This document shows, in pieces, positions 1 to 8,948 of a stretch of 64,000 nucleotides of DNA. The first letter of the stretch is position 1, and every line of letters starts with the position of its first letter. Below the pieces are notes generated by a model. That model was not told the DNA's origin, searched no databases, and was given only the letters and a program-made list of their open reading frames with translations. The position numbers and the translations under genes were made by a program. The stretch lies in contig NZ_QMHO01000005.1 in the NCBI RefSeq assembly GCF_003313505.1, positions 62,001-126,000 on the forward strand, read 5' to 3'. The DNA is from Pedobacter nanyangensis. GTDB taxonomy: Bacteria > Bacteroidota > Bacteroidia > Sphingobacteriales > Sphingobacteriaceae.

Positions 1-290
1 CCCGAATCTAAATAGGCGGCACTTTTGCCCTCAGGCAATAAGTTCATGGGCACCATTGAAAATTGTAGGCTCGCTCCTCCTTGCAACAACAGTACGGAAT
101 ATCCCGAAGGAACATTTAAAAGCTCCTTTACCAATCTAACGGTCTCTTCAACCACTGCCTCAAATTCGGGCGAACGGTGGGAGATTTCCAGGATTGATAA
201 ACCGTCTTTAAAATCAAGTACTGCGCTAGAAGCTTGCTTAAAAACTTCTTGCGGTAAAATACAAGGACCAGCTCCAAAATTATGTCTCAT
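1..290 (-). CDS. serC: Phosphoserine aminotransferase, N-terminal part (cut by window edge)
   Basis: The leftward frame begins with ATG at 288-290 and runs off the left edge after about 96 codons. The protein starts [17 protein letters not shown], with the FGAGP(C/A)xLP opening typical of SerC, and continues with [10 protein letters not shown] and [18 protein letters not shown], which match the conserved SHR and GGAS segments around the PLP phosphate-binding region. SerC converts 3-phosphohydroxypyruvate and glutamate to phosphoserine and 2-oxoglutarate in serine biosynthesis, and also acts in PLP synthesis. Only about a quarter of the usual ~355 residues is present. No clear Shine-Dalgarno sequence precedes the start, as is normal in Bacteroidota. 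The identity rests on recognised motifs and is quite secure. Confidence 0.9.
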   Translation of the reverse strand, partial: MRHNFGAGPCILPQEVFKQASSAVLDFKDGLSILEISHRSPEFEAVVEETVRLVKELLNVPSGYSVLLLQGGASLQFSMVPMNLLPEGKSAAYLDS

Positions 291-441
291 TTTTTCTGTT
301 TTTTATTGCTCGTAAAATTAACATTTTGACACTAATTATTTAGGTTTTTTATCAACCAAATAATCAACATGACAAACGTTTGAGAAAACGACAAAAATAT
401 TGCTAGTATATTAACCTAAAGTGGTAGCATATTAACCTCTG

Positions 442-2877
442 CTAACTTCCTTTTATCTTAAAGATCAGCTTAAAATTCAACTGCCTGCCAGTTAAATAAT
501 TAGGAATGGCATAATTCACATTATTTACATCCTTTAGCCACAAATACGACACCGTATTATTGATATTCAACAAGTTGAACACTTCTACGTAGGCCATAAC
601 AGCTTGGAAGTATCTACGCAAAAACTGTGGCTTTCTTTTCGCACTTGCATCCAAAAAGTCATTAGAAAAGCCAATATCAACCCTACGGTAAGCAGGAATG
701 CTAAAATCGTCGGTATAAGTTTTAATTTGAGGAGCACCAATAGGCAAGCGAGAACCGTACAGCAAATTAAGGTGTACTTTGTAGGTAGGACTTTTGAATA
801 ATCTATCCTGAAAAAACATGGAAAAATTTACTTTCTGGTCGGTTGGTCTTTTCAAATAGCCAGGATAAATGGTTTGGTTTTGCCCATTGGCATCTTTGGC
901 AACATAGCTATCGTTAATCACATCTTGGTTAGCGCTTAAGATTGAAACCCTAAAAAAGGACATCAAATCCTTGACCAACTCGCCACCTAATGAAAAATCT
1001 GCGCCATAAGTATGCCCTTTGGCTACGCTTTCCGCCAAATATTTGATTCTTACGTTATCGATCGTGTAGGGAATCATCCTGTCGGCGTATTTATAGTAAA
1101 GCTCTGAGGTAAATTTCAACCGAGTTCCCAATCCATTGAAAGCAAAATCATAGCCTGCCGACATATTATAGGAGCGCTGTGCTTTTTGGTCGAGATTTAA
1201 CGCACCGTCCAATCCTCTGATACTACGGTAGCTGGGTGCCTGGCGGTAAACACCCGCTGTAAATCGCCAAAGCTTATGTTCATCCGGGCGGTACAACATC
1301 AATAACCTAGGACTTAGCAATAATTCGCTACTTAAATCATTATAACTTGCTCGCAAACCAAATTGCACATCTGTTTTTGGAGAAATAGCGTAGCTGTTTT
1401 GCAAGTATCCAGAAATGGTATTGATTTTTAAATGATTATTGGTAAAAACAGCATCTTCAAATGTAAAGGAATTGGTATTTGCTGGTAAAATATAGCCGGC
1501 AGAATCCAGATAGCTGTATTCATTGATCTGATCTGTGTATTTTGCCTGTTCAAACCGTGCTCCATAGGTAAAATTATGCTTACCCACACGTTGTTCTACC
1601 TTAAGTTCAGTGCTTGCCGTACTGGATTTTAGGGTATTTCTAGCGTAGCTATAATGATTACCCAAGCCTCTGTTTTTACGGATTGGGCCAAAGCCGCCAC
1701 CAGCATAATTGTTATCCACCTCTTCAAAAACATAGTTGCCATCAATATCAAAGCGTTCTCTTTCTTTAATCTCGAAATAGCTATTGATCCACTTGACAGA
1801 TACATCCTTATCAGGGCTGAACAAAGCCGTTACTGCACCTCCGTAAGTATAATAATCATCAACTTCTTGTCCCTCGTAGTCTACTTTTAAACGCATTGGC
1901 GTACTGATGGTGCCAAACTGCGTTTCCCTGCTTTCCGGAATAAGTTTAAAGCTTCCAGAGTTAAAATTGAGCAAGGTATTGATGCTAAACTTTTGATTGA
2001 AATTATATTGATAAAGGCCTTGGAAATCATTAAAGCTAGGCCGATAGCTACCTTTTTGATCCTGCGTTCCCAATACATTCCGGTTATCTTTCCGCCTAAG
2101 GCCAAACAGCAAATGGCTATTTTTAAAATTGGCTTTTGCCGTGGCCGAAAACCCCATCAGGCCTGCGGTAAGCACATATTCGTTACTGTCGGGCTTATCA
2201 TATCTCACATCCAATACTGAGGAAAGTTTATCGTTATATCTGGCATTAAAACCACCTGCGGAAAAGCTTGCCCTGCTCACAAAGTCAGGATTGATGAAAC
2301 TTAATCCCTCCTGTTGCCCATTCCTGATTAAAATAGGCCTGTTAATTTCGATATCATTTACGTAAATCAGGTTTTCGTCGAAGTTACCACCACGCACACT
2401 GTACTGCGAACTCAGCTCGTTGTTGGTAGAAACTCCTGGCAGGGTCTTCAAAATGGCTTCAAAGTTCATGGAAACCGTAGGCAAACTTGCCAAATCAGCA
2501 ACATTAATACTTTGCGCATTGTTCAGTTGATTTTGTTTGCCCGTAATTTTAACGCCTTTAAGCTCTTTTACGTCAGGCTTTAGGAAAACATCTCTGGTCA
2601 GCTGCGCCCCTTTTTGCGCATTGAATTTTATGGTTTCGGTTTGATGACCCACCAATTTAAACCGTAAACTGAAATTAGACAAGCGTGATTGGATCGTATA
2701 TTTCCCGTGCTCATCACTAATGGCACTGCCTGATAGTCCCACTAACGTTATCGTCACCTTTGGCAAAGGCTGGTTTTTCTCGTCGTAAACCACACCGCTA
2801 ACCGTAACCAACAATTGTGCATTGGCGCAAAGCGATAACAAAACCAAACATAAAAGGAAAAGCGTTTTCTTGCCCAT
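442..2877 (-). CDS. TonB-dependent receptor with carboxypeptidase-like N-terminal domain
   Basis: This 811-residue outer-membrane receptor starts with a signal peptide (about residues 1-20, ending CANAQ). A CarboxypepD_reg-like beta-sandwich follows (about 24-105, with GVVYDEKNQPLPKVTI and a DEHGKY segment), then a plug domain (about 110-240, with LKTLPGV and YSVRGGNFDENLIYVND), then a long beta-barrel. Such receptors import a ligand across the outer membrane using TonB energy. The substrate cannot be read from the sequence. There is no adjacent SusD-like gene, which argues against a Sus-type polysaccharide locus. The gene begins 3 bp after the rpe stop codon and is probably the last gene of that operon. 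The 442 stop is followed by an AT-rich spacer before serC. Confidence 0.9.
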   Translation of the reverse strand: MGKKTLFLLCLVLLSLCANAQLLVTVSGVVYDEKNQPLPKVTITLVGLSGSAISDEHGKYTIQSRLSNFSLRFKLVGHQTETIKFNAQKGAQLTRDVFLKPDVKELKGVKITGKQNQLNNAQSINVADLASLPTVSMNFEAILKTLPGVSTNNELSSQYSVRGGNFDENLIYVNDIEINRPILIRNGQQEGLSFINPDFVSRASFSAGGFNARYNDKLSSVLDVRYDKPDSNEYVLTAGLMGFSATAKANFKNSHLLFGLRRKDNRNVLGTQDQKGSYRPSFNDFQGLYQYNFNQKFSINTLLNFNSGSFKLIPESRETQFGTISTPMRLKVDYEGQEVDDYYTYGGAVTALFSPDKDVSVKWINSYFEIKERERFDIDGNYVFEEVDNNYAGGGFGPIRKNRGLGNHYSYARNTLKSSTASTELKVEQRVGKHNFTYGARFEQAKYTDQINEYSYLDSAGYILPANTNSFTFEDAVFTNNHLKINTISGYLQNSYAISPKTDVQFGLRASYNDLSSELLLSPRLLMLYRPDEHKLWRFTAGVYRQAPSYRSIRGLDGALNLDQKAQRSYNMSAGYDFAFNGLGTRLKFTSELYYKYADRMIPYTIDNVRIKYLAESVAKGHTYGADFSLGGELVKDLMSFFRVSILSANQDVINDSYVAKDANGQNQTIYPGYLKRPTDQKVNFSMFFQDRLFKSPTYKVHLNLLYGSRLPIGAPQIKTYTDDFSIPAYRRVDIGFSNDFLDASAKRKPQFLRRYFQAVMAYVEVFNLLNINNTVSYLWLKDVNNVNYAIPNYLTGRQLNFKLIFKIKGS

Positions 2878-2880
2878 TAA

Positions 2881-3552
2881 TTAGATGTGCTGAATAGAAG
2901 TCTGTACATTTTTAAGCTCGGCTATCATTTGCGCAGGATTTGGCGCTGCGAAAACAGCATTGCCAGCTACAAAAACATTGGCACCAGCTTCAATTAACGA
3001 AGCGATATTTTGAATGCCCACGCCGCCATCAACTTCGATATATAGATTTGGGTTGATTTGCTGCGACATTTGTTTCAGCTCCCTTACCTTATTTAACGTT
3101 TGGGGAATAAAAGCTTGTCCACCAAAACCCGGATTTACCGACATGACCAAGGCCAAATCAATATCCTGTAAAATATCTTTTAAAAAACTTACCGGCGTAT
3201 GAGGATTTAAAGCCACTCCCGCTTTACAGCCTACGGATTTAATTAACTGGATGGTACGATGTAAATGGGTGCAAGCTTCATAATGTACCGTAATAACATC
3301 AGCTCCAGCCTTAGCAAAGTCAGTAATGTACCTATCTGGATCTATAATCATTAAATGCACATCAAAAGGCTTTTTAGCATATTTCTTTGCTGCTGTAATA
3401 ACTGGAAAACCAAAGGAAATATTGGGTACGAAAACGCCATCCATTACATCTACATGGAACCAATCTGCTTCGCTTTGGTTAATCATTTCTACATCACGTT
3501 GCAGGTTGGCAAAATCAGCCGATAAAATGGAAGGGGCAATTAAGTGTTTCAT
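2881..3552 (-). CDS. rpe: Ribulose-phosphate 3-epimerase
   Basis: This 223-residue TIM-barrel enzyme interconverts D-ribulose 5-phosphate and D-xylulose 5-phosphate in the pentose phosphate pathway. It opens MKHLIAPSILSADFANL and carries the family motifs HVDVMDGVFVPNISFG (metal and acid/base residues), VHLMI, VMSVNPGFGGQ and EVDGGV. The length matches the family norm of about 215-225. Its ATG directly follows the TAA of the upstream nucleotidyltransferase gene with no gap. The TonB receptor starts 3 bp downstream, so all three are probably one transcript. The pairing with a receptor and a nucleotidyltransferase is positional only; no functional link is visible. Confidence 0.97.
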   Translation of the reverse strand: MKHLIAPSILSADFANLQRDVEMINQSEADWFHVDVMDGVFVPNISFGFPVITAAKKYAKKPFDVHLMIIDPDRYITDFAKAGADVITVHYEACTHLHRTIQLIKSVGCKAGVALNPHTPVSFLKDILQDIDLALVMSVNPGFGGQAFIPQTLNKVRELKQMSQQINPNLYIEVDGGVGIQNIASLIEAGANVFVAGNAVFAAPNPAQMIAELKNVQTSIQHI

Positions 3553-4035
3553 TTAGTTATTTGTATCTCTTAGTTTCTTAATATTTTCTAATGCTATCAC
3601 ATCAATCTGATCCTTTGGCCTATTAGATGCTTTTTTTGCCTCAATTAACTGATTAATATGTAAAAATGGAATCTCTAGATCATAAATCGTTGCAATAGAT
3701 GCATAGGATAAGCTTTTGTCAAATCCATATGCTTCCAATCCTTTCACAAAGGTCATGATGTCCATCCTCAAATGGTTATCCAAATGAAAATCAGTCCAAC
3801 CTGGAATAAACTCAATAGTTTCAAGCAACTCAAAATCTCCCAATCCGTATTCTATAAAAGCTTTTCTTAATTTTTTTCTGTTTTCTAGGTCATCTTTAAT
3901 CCAAACATCAATATCTTCTGTTGTTCGATGAAAGCCATGAAGATTAGTCGCAACACCACCTATCATTATAAACTTCACTTTATTTTCGATAAGTGCTCGC
4001 CATATTTTTAATATTTCATCGTCAAAAACATCCAT
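3553..4035 (-). CDS. Nucleotidyltransferase-fold protein (MNT/DUF6036-like)
   Basis: This 160-residue protein has the minimal nucleotidyltransferase signature: IGGVATNLHG near residues 26-35 (the GG motif), then TEDIDV near 40-45 (the DxD metal-binding pair), and a later RMDIM that could supply the third acidic residue. The core therefore looks catalytically intact. Proteins of this type appear in toxin-antitoxin or abortive-infection modules and in antibiotic nucleotidyltransferases. It follows a 64-residue small gene by 2 bp and ends exactly where rpe begins. The DNA of this gene and its small partner is visibly more AT-rich than pnp or rpe, which suggests a later arrival in a housekeeping operon. 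The nucleotidyltransferase fold is well supported; a toxin role is inference. Confidence 0.7.
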   Translation of the reverse strand: MDVFDDEILKIWRALIENKVKFIMIGGVATNLHGFHRTTEDIDVWIKDDLENRKKLRKAFIEYGLGDFELLETIEFIPGWTDFHLDNHLRMDIMTFVKGLEAYGFDKSLSYASIATIYDLEIPFLHINQLIEAKKASNRPKDQIDVIALENIKKLRDTNN

Positions 4036-4037
4036 AG

Positions 4038-4232
4038 TTAATCCATTTTTTTATGGAGTATCTTGGCCGATTTTAGCATCATATTTAACTTCATCAACCT
4101 TGTCATTGCATGAAAACGCTCTGTATACGAACTGGACAAAGCCTTACGCAGTAAATCCTCCTCAGCCTTTTTATAAGCTACCTGAGGCTCTTCTACTTTA
4201 TTTTGCTTACCGTTCAATTTCATCAAATGCAA
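4038..4232 (-). CDS. Small basic helical protein, partner of the nucleotidyltransferase
   Basis: This is a 64-residue, Lys-rich, mostly helical protein with no recognisable domain. A second ATG at codon 4 (4223) begins MKLNGKQNKVEE and is an equally good start. The gene ends 2 bp before the nucleotidyltransferase start, so the two are almost certainly co-translated. It lies directly downstream of the pnp terminator and opens the rpe operon. The arrangement of a short unknown gene immediately upstream of a nucleotidyltransferase resembles two-gene toxin-antitoxin modules, with this protein as antitoxin or helper. No DNA-binding motif is evident, so that role is only a guess. Confidence 0.55.
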   Translation of the reverse strand: MHLMKLNGKQNKVEEPQVAYKKAEEDLLRKALSSSYTERFHAMTRLMKLNMMLKSAKILHKKMD

Positions 4233-4266
4233 GTTACAAATTCTTTTATAATACCACTTATCCCAA

Positions 4267-4299
4267 ACAAAAAACCCTTCCAGTAAAACTGAAAGGGTT
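4267..4299 (-). terminator. Rho-independent terminator of pnp
   Basis: The stem pairs AACCCTT (4273-4279) with AAGGGTT (4293-4299), and CAGT with ACTG inside, around a short loop. Read leftward it is followed by a T-rich run (GGGTTTTTTG). It lies about 45 bp past the pnp stop codon and separates pnp from the downstream operon. Confidence 0.85.
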
Positions 4300-4344
4300 G
4301 ATATTCTTGTCCTCTTTTCCGACTTGCGGACTTTCGGATCATTG

Positions 4345-6492
4345 TTATCCTTGTGGGGCAGCAGGTGCCGACTCAGGTTTTGGTGGACGAGGCAATAAAA
4401 CCTTACGAGAAAGTTTCATTTTGCCTTGCTTGTCGATATCCAGCAATTTCACCTCAATGATATCACCTTCTTTAAGTACACCGTCCATGGTTTCTAAACG
4501 TTTCCAATCAATTTCAGAAATGTGCAACAAACCATCTTTACCTGGCATAATTTCTACAAATGCACCGAAAGGCATGATAGATTTTACCTTACCAGTGTAA
4601 ACCTCGCCAATTTCTGGCTTAGCAGCAATGGCACGGATACGGCCAACAGCAGCGTCAATAGCGGCTTTATTATCGGCAAATACCTCTACAATACCTTTAC
4701 CGTCAACTTCTTCGATAGAGATAGAAGCACCTGTTTCACGTTGCATTTCTTGGATAATTTTACCACCTGGGCCAATTACCGCACCAATAAATTCTTTATC
4801 AATGGTTAATGAAACGATACGTGGAGCATGTGGTTTCATGTCTGCTGCAGGCTCGCTGATGGTTTTGTTCATTTCGCCTAAAATATGCAAACGACCATCT
4901 TTAGCTTGCAACAATGCTTTCGTCAACACTTCGTATGAAAGGCCGTTGATTTTCAAGTCCATTTGGCAAGCTACGATACCATTTTTAGTACCTGTAACTT
5001 TAAAGTCCATATCGCCCAAGTGGTCTTCGTCACCTAGGATATCCGATAAGATGGCATATTTACCCGTTTTTTCATCAGTAATTAATCCCATGGCAATACC
5101 AGATACTGGCGCTTTGATTTTGATACCGGCATCCATTAACGCTAAGGTACCCGCACAAACCGTTGCCATGGAAGAAGAACCGTTTGATTCTAAAATATCT
5201 GATACAATACGGATCGTGTAAGGATTATCGGCACCTGTAGGCAATACTTTCTTTAGTGAGCGCATGGCCAAGTTACCGTGGCCCACCTCTCTGCGGCCAA
5301 CACCTCTGTTCGGGCGAACCTCGCCAGTTGAGAAACCAGGGAAGTTGTAATGCAACAAGAATTTGTTGTAGCCATTGATGAAAGCACCATCAATCATTTG
5401 CTCATCATCTTTGCTACCTAGGGTAACAGACGTTAAGGATTGGGTTTCGCCACGCGTAAATACCGAAGAACCGTGCGCTGCAGGCAAATAACCTACCTCG
5501 CTCCAAATTGGACGGATTTGAGTAGTGGTACGGCCATCTAAACGGATACCTTCATTTAACAACAAGTTGCGTACCGCATCATACTTCACATCATGGAAAT
5601 AATGTTTAGCCAACGCTTTGGTTAAATCTTCTGTATCTTCAGGGAAAGCATCTAAAATTTCGTTGATGATGGCTGTAAAACCTTCAGAACGCTCGTCTTT
5701 ACCTAACCCAGATTTAGCAATGGCATAAACCCTGTCATAGGTTTCGGCATAGATTCTTTCTTTCAAAGCCTCATCATGATCTTCGTGGTTATACTCACGT
5801 TTTACGGTTTTACCAGTAGCCTCGGTTAATTCCAACTGAACAGCACACTGAACTTTGATGGCGTCATGGGCAAATCTCAAAGCTTCAACCATTTCCTCCT
5901 CTTGGATTTCATCGGCTTCACCTTCTACCATCACGATATCGTTGGCAGAACCAGCAACCACAAACTCCAAGGTGGCTCTTTCCAAATCGCTTAAATAAGG
6001 GTTAATCACCAACTTACCATCAATTTTAGCTACACGAACCTCGGAAATAGGACCGTTGAATGGAATATCAGATACTGCTAAAGCTGCAGAAGCTGCTAAA
6101 CCTGCCAAACAATCTGGCATGATATTTTTATCCGCCGAAATCAAAGAGATCATCACCTGTGTATCAGCATGATAATCATCAGGGAACAACGGACGTAAAG
6201 CTCTGTCCACTAAACGAGAGATCAACACTTCGTAGTCAGACAATTTAGCCTCACGACGTAAGAAACCTCCCGGAATACGGCCAGTAGCCGCATATTTTTC
6301 TTGATAATCTACCGATAACGGCAAAAAATCTGTGCCTGGTTTAGCACCTACAGTTGATACTACTGTTGCCAACAACATGGTATCGCCCATTTTAACAACT
6401 ACGGATCCATCGGCTTGTTTGGCCAACTTACCTGTCTCAATTTCTACAATTCTTCCATCGCCCAAATCGAACGATTTTTTTATTACATTCAT
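4345..6492 (-). CDS. pnp: Polynucleotide phosphorylase
   Basis: This 715-residue protein degrades RNA 3' to 5' phosphorolytically and belongs to the RNA-turnover machinery. It has two RNase PH-like domains (about 10-145 and 325-545, with FTRGETQ and the GDMDFKV segment of the second core), an all-helical linker between them, a KH domain ([10 protein letters not shown] near 575) and a C-terminal S1 domain ([15 protein letters not shown] near 640). Length and domain order are standard. It follows rpsO in the same direction, the widespread rpsO-pnp pairing. A hairpin with a U-tract lies between them at 6566-6595, so part of the transcription may stop before pnp. A strong terminator follows the gene. 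Confidence 0.98.
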   Translation of the reverse strand: MNVIKKSFDLGDGRIVEIETGKLAKQADGSVVVKMGDTMLLATVVSTVGAKPGTDFLPLSVDYQEKYAATGRIPGGFLRREAKLSDYEVLISRLVDRALRPLFPDDYHADTQVMISLISADKNIMPDCLAGLAASAALAVSDIPFNGPISEVRVAKIDGKLVINPYLSDLERATLEFVVAGSANDIVMVEGEADEIQEEEMVEALRFAHDAIKVQCAVQLELTEATGKTVKREYNHEDHDEALKERIYAETYDRVYAIAKSGLGKDERSEGFTAIINEILDAFPEDTEDLTKALAKHYFHDVKYDAVRNLLLNEGIRLDGRTTTQIRPIWSEVGYLPAAHGSSVFTRGETQSLTSVTLGSKDDEQMIDGAFINGYNKFLLHYNFPGFSTGEVRPNRGVGRREVGHGNLAMRSLKKVLPTGADNPYTIRIVSDILESNGSSSMATVCAGTLALMDAGIKIKAPVSGIAMGLITDEKTGKYAILSDILGDEDHLGDMDFKVTGTKNGIVACQMDLKINGLSYEVLTKALLQAKDGRLHILGEMNKTISEPAADMKPHAPRIVSLTIDKEFIGAVIGPGGKIIQEMQRETGASISIEEVDGKGIVEVFADNKAAIDAAVGRIRAIAAKPEIGEVYTGKVKSIMPFGAFVEIMPGKDGLLHISEIDWKRLETMDGVLKEGDIIEVKLLDIDKQGKMKLSRKVLLPRPPKPESAPAAPQG

Positions 6493-6565
6493 TTACAAAT
6501 TGTTGTGACCTGTTTTTCCTCTTTCGAACAGATCGAGTTTATATTTATTTTTCGAGTATTAAACT

Positions 6566-6595
6566 AAAAAAAGCCACTCTAAAAGAATGGCTTTT
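6566..6595 (-). terminator. Terminator or attenuator between rpsO and pnp
   Basis: AAAAGCCA (6569-6576) pairs with TGGCTTTT (6588-6595). Read leftward the hairpin is followed by a run of T residues (GGCTTTTTTTAG). It lies just after the rpsO stop and about 75 bp upstream of pnp, so it can end the rpsO transcript or reduce read-through into pnp. Confidence 0.75.
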
Positions 6596-6610
6596 ACTTG
6601 ATAAAAGCTT

Positions 6611-6889
6611 TTATTTAATGATATCTCTAAGCGATAAAGCTTTGATGATAGCACGGTAGCGCTCAATATCTTTTTTGTAAAGATAAGCCAAAATACCACG
6701 ACGCTTACCTACTAATTTTTGTAGAGCTAATTGCGTTGAAAAATCTTTACGATTTTTTTTCAAGTGCTCTGTTAAGTGGGCAATACGATAAGTGAATAAT
6801 GCTACTTGACCTTCTGCAGAACCTGTGTTAGTTGCTGCACCGCCGTGTTGATTAAAGATTTCGGCTTTCTTTTCTGAACTTAAATACAT
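6611..6889 (-). CDS. rpsO: 30S ribosomal protein S15
   Basis: This 92-residue protein binds 16S rRNA early in 30S assembly. Family signatures are visible: the GSAEGQVALFTYRIAHLTEHLK segment (key residues Gly, Thr/Ser, Gln, Arg, Leu-His) and KRRGILAYLYKKD towards the C-terminus. The length is close to the usual 89 residues. The start ATG gives MYLSSEKKAEIF, the normal N-terminus in Bacteroidota. A good -7 box lies about 45 bp upstream at 6935-6942. The gene is followed by a hairpin terminator and then pnp. Confidence 0.97.
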   Translation of the reverse strand: MYLSSEKKAEIFNQHGGAATNTGSAEGQVALFTYRIAHLTEHLKKNRKDFSTQLALQKLVGKRRGILAYLYKKDIERYRAIIKALSLRDIIK

Positions 6890-6934
6890 TACCTGAATAA
6901 TATTAAAGTGTTTTTAAAATTAATTAATTGCGTG

Positions 6935-6942
6935 CAAAGATA
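6935..6942 (-). promoter_or_regulatory. rpsO promoter, Bacteroidota -7 box
   Basis: Read leftward, the sequence TATCTTTG is an exact match to the TAnnTTTG -7 consensus of Bacteroidota housekeeping promoters. It lies 45 bp upstream of the rpsO ATG in an AT-rich leader. A clear -33 TTG is not obvious, so only the -7 element is claimed. Confidence 0.6.
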
Positions 6943-6989
6943 AAGTATTTTTCTGATTAGAAAAACTCTTAAATCGTTTAATTGTCAAA

Positions 6990-7604
6990 TTGTTTGACCG
7001 GTTAATGGCGGAGCAGGCCAATGGTTTCGCTGGTGTTTTATTTTTGAAAGTGAACGCTACCAACACTGGGCAAATGTGGCCCTGCTATCCGTTGCAATCT
7101 TTTTGCCTCTTCCGGCCATTGCAAGGTACGGAGCAATTTCAGGCAAAAAGTATTTTCACTCCTATCAGGCTTATTTAACAACGCTTGCAGGTTTTAAACG
7201 GCTAGCCCCCTTTTAACTACCTAAAGGCAATGAACACATCAAATTAAACCTGCTAGGTTTTGCGCTATTGCTTTTGGCACGGCGGGCACATGGCTTTTCC
7301 AGAAGTATTACGGGTGTTGGTGGGCTAAACCTTATTGAAGCGGCAGCTCCAAGGCGAGTTTACGAGCTTTGGACTATAGCGGAAAGAAGGGCTTTCGGGA
7401 AATAGCTGTACGGCAATTGATTTTCAGGAAAAAGTACTGGTCAACCCCGTAACGTGGCAAGGCATTGCACAACCTTGCCAATCGGAAAAATCCAACGCAA
7501 AAAATCATTGTGATCTGCGGGCACACCACAATTAACGAGATCCTTTGCTGCTCTCAGGACGACAAGAACAAAGCGCCAGCCCAATTAACCCGCCATCAAA
7601 TCAT
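6990..7604. other. Gene-poor mosaic of decayed coding sequence and hairpin repeats
   Basis: No intact gene is visible across about 600 bp, although base composition is close to coding DNA. Rightward, short open stretches look like protein remnants interrupted by stops and frame changes. One around 7010-7215 would encode a membrane-like segment with VALLSVAIFLPLPAIARYG; another lies near 7227-7400. Three repeat-type hairpins are embedded: AAACCT-gct-AGGTTT at 7246-7260, GGCAAGG paired with CCTTGCC at 7456-7479, and at about 7536-7565 a relative of the common Bacteroidota repeat read leftward as GTCNTCCTGAG...GGATCTCG. The parent gene could not be identified. This is probably a graveyard of repeats plus a dead gene. 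Confidence 0.4.
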
Positions 7605-8057
7605 CTAACCAAAAATATACCTGCTATTTTTAAACAGTTTTTTGGAACTGCCTTCCCAATTATTTGGCGGCATGGTTAAGTTCTTATTGTTTTCGTAAGC
7701 TTTGGGCTTGGTGTATAAAAAAACAACTACCACGGTAATGGCCGCAACCACTACATACACTTTTCTTTTGATATTCCTTTTGCGCCCCCAAGTAAAAAAG
7801 CTTAGCGGAAACAGCCACAAAAAAGTGGTTAAAAAAAGCGCAGCAAAAAATTCGACATATTTTTCTCTGTAGAGGTAAATGGGAAGGACCTCGAGCAGCA
7901 ATACCCCAAAATAGCTAAGTATGATCCAAATTATTTTTTTTCTGTTGAGCTCGCCAAACACCCCCAGGTTAACCAAAATGACATTGACGAAAAAAGGATT
8001 TAACAGGGCAAATATAACAAAAACACCTGCCGCTCCTCCTACACCACCTCCTACCAT
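7605..8057 (-). CDS. Multi-pass membrane protein of unknown function
   Basis: This 150-residue hydrophobic protein has about four predicted membrane segments (roughly residues 8-32, 42-62, 68-90 and 97-113), with a basic cluster GRKRNIKRK before the last one and a short polar C-terminal tail. It begins MVGGGVGGAAGVF; the glycine-rich start may itself be part of the first segment. No family was recognised. It lies 28 bp downstream of an unknown secreted protein in the same direction and may form a two-gene unit with it. The stop lies at the edge of the decayed 7.0-7.6 kb region, so the gene could be losing its context. Confidence 0.5.
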   Translation of the reverse strand: MVGGGVGGAAGVFVIFALLNPFFVNVILVNLGVFGELNRKKIIWIILSYFGVLLLEVLPIYLYREKYVEFFAALFLTTFLWLFPLSFFTWGRKRNIKRKVYVVVAAITVVVVFLYTKPKAYENNKNLTMPPNNWEGSSKKLFKNSRYIFG

Positions 8058-8085
8058 AAAGAATGAAATATGCTAAAGTTAGTTA

Positions 8086-8766
8086 TTATTGCTTTTGAGG
8101 CTGATATCTGTACAAAGTTGTGCTAGCAGAAGAATTTTCATCCTCATAAAGGGTGATGGAATCATCGCCTAAAACAAAATACCCCGGAATATTGGGAGCA
8201 TCATAAAAAAATCTTCTTTCTTTATGCTGAATCTTAATTTTTAATGGCACCACCCTATCAGGCATCCCTTTTTTTATACTTACAAAAGTAGCGGCACTAT
8301 CACTTACGCCATATATTTCATATTTGGCTTCGGCGTGGGTATGCACAACCTCCATCAAAAGTTTTTTTCTATCAAAACCTTTCGCTTTAAGTAAGCCCAA
8401 TTCTTCTGCTGGGACAAATGTTGTCCAAACTTCTCTAAATTCAACACAAACGCCATCCTTGTCTTTCATATTACATCCCCGTTCATTGCTCTTATAACTC
8501 ACCGATACCCAGCAGATATCCAAACTCATTCCGGGCTGATAGAAGTAGAAGGTAGCATTTTCGACCTTTTTCGCTTCCTTCCTCAATGTTCTGGCAATTT
8601 CAATTACACTATCCGGCGATATAATTTTTGAAAGCAATACACTGTTATAGCTATCCTCTCCACTGATTTGAGAAGAGATTACCTCATACCCATTTTTTTC
8701 CATGGGGCTTTTGCACATCGCTAGAGCGAGTGCTGAAAATAAAATGATGCAAACGAACTTATTCAT
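8086..8766 (-). CDS. Secreted protein or lipoprotein of unknown function
   Basis: This 226-residue protein begins with an N-terminal signal sequence (MNKFVCIILFSALALAMCKS). The cysteine at 18 could be a lipoprotein attachment site, although Met at -1 is atypical for a lipobox. The mature part is mixed alpha/beta with a Cys pair (CNMKDKDGVC) near residues 98-107. No known domain was recognised. It lies upstream of the small membrane protein in the same direction with a 28 bp gap. The region before its start is AT-rich and is shared divergently with the NtrC-type regulator at 8949. Confidence 0.55.
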   Translation of the reverse strand: MNKFVCIILFSALALAMCKSPMEKNGYEVISSQISGEDSYNSVLLSKIISPDSVIEIARTLRKEAKKVENATFYFYQPGMSLDICWVSVSYKSNERGCNMKDKDGVCVEFREVWTTFVPAEELGLLKAKGFDRKKLLMEVVHTHAEAKYEIYGVSDSAATFVSIKKGMPDRVVPLKIKIQHKERRFFYDAPNIPGYFVLGDDSITLYEDENSSASTTLYRYQPQKQ

Positions 8767-8948
8767 ACGCTAACATACAATTTAATCAATCATCTATCAA
8801 ATAAACGCCATGCCGAATGAAATATCTGTGCATAAATCAAATCCCCCAAAACAACTTCCAGGTATCGTCGTTATAAAAACGGATTGTACAAAAAACTATA
8901 CATTTCACAAAAAATAATATATTCGCAGTACAAACACCCAATACAGAT

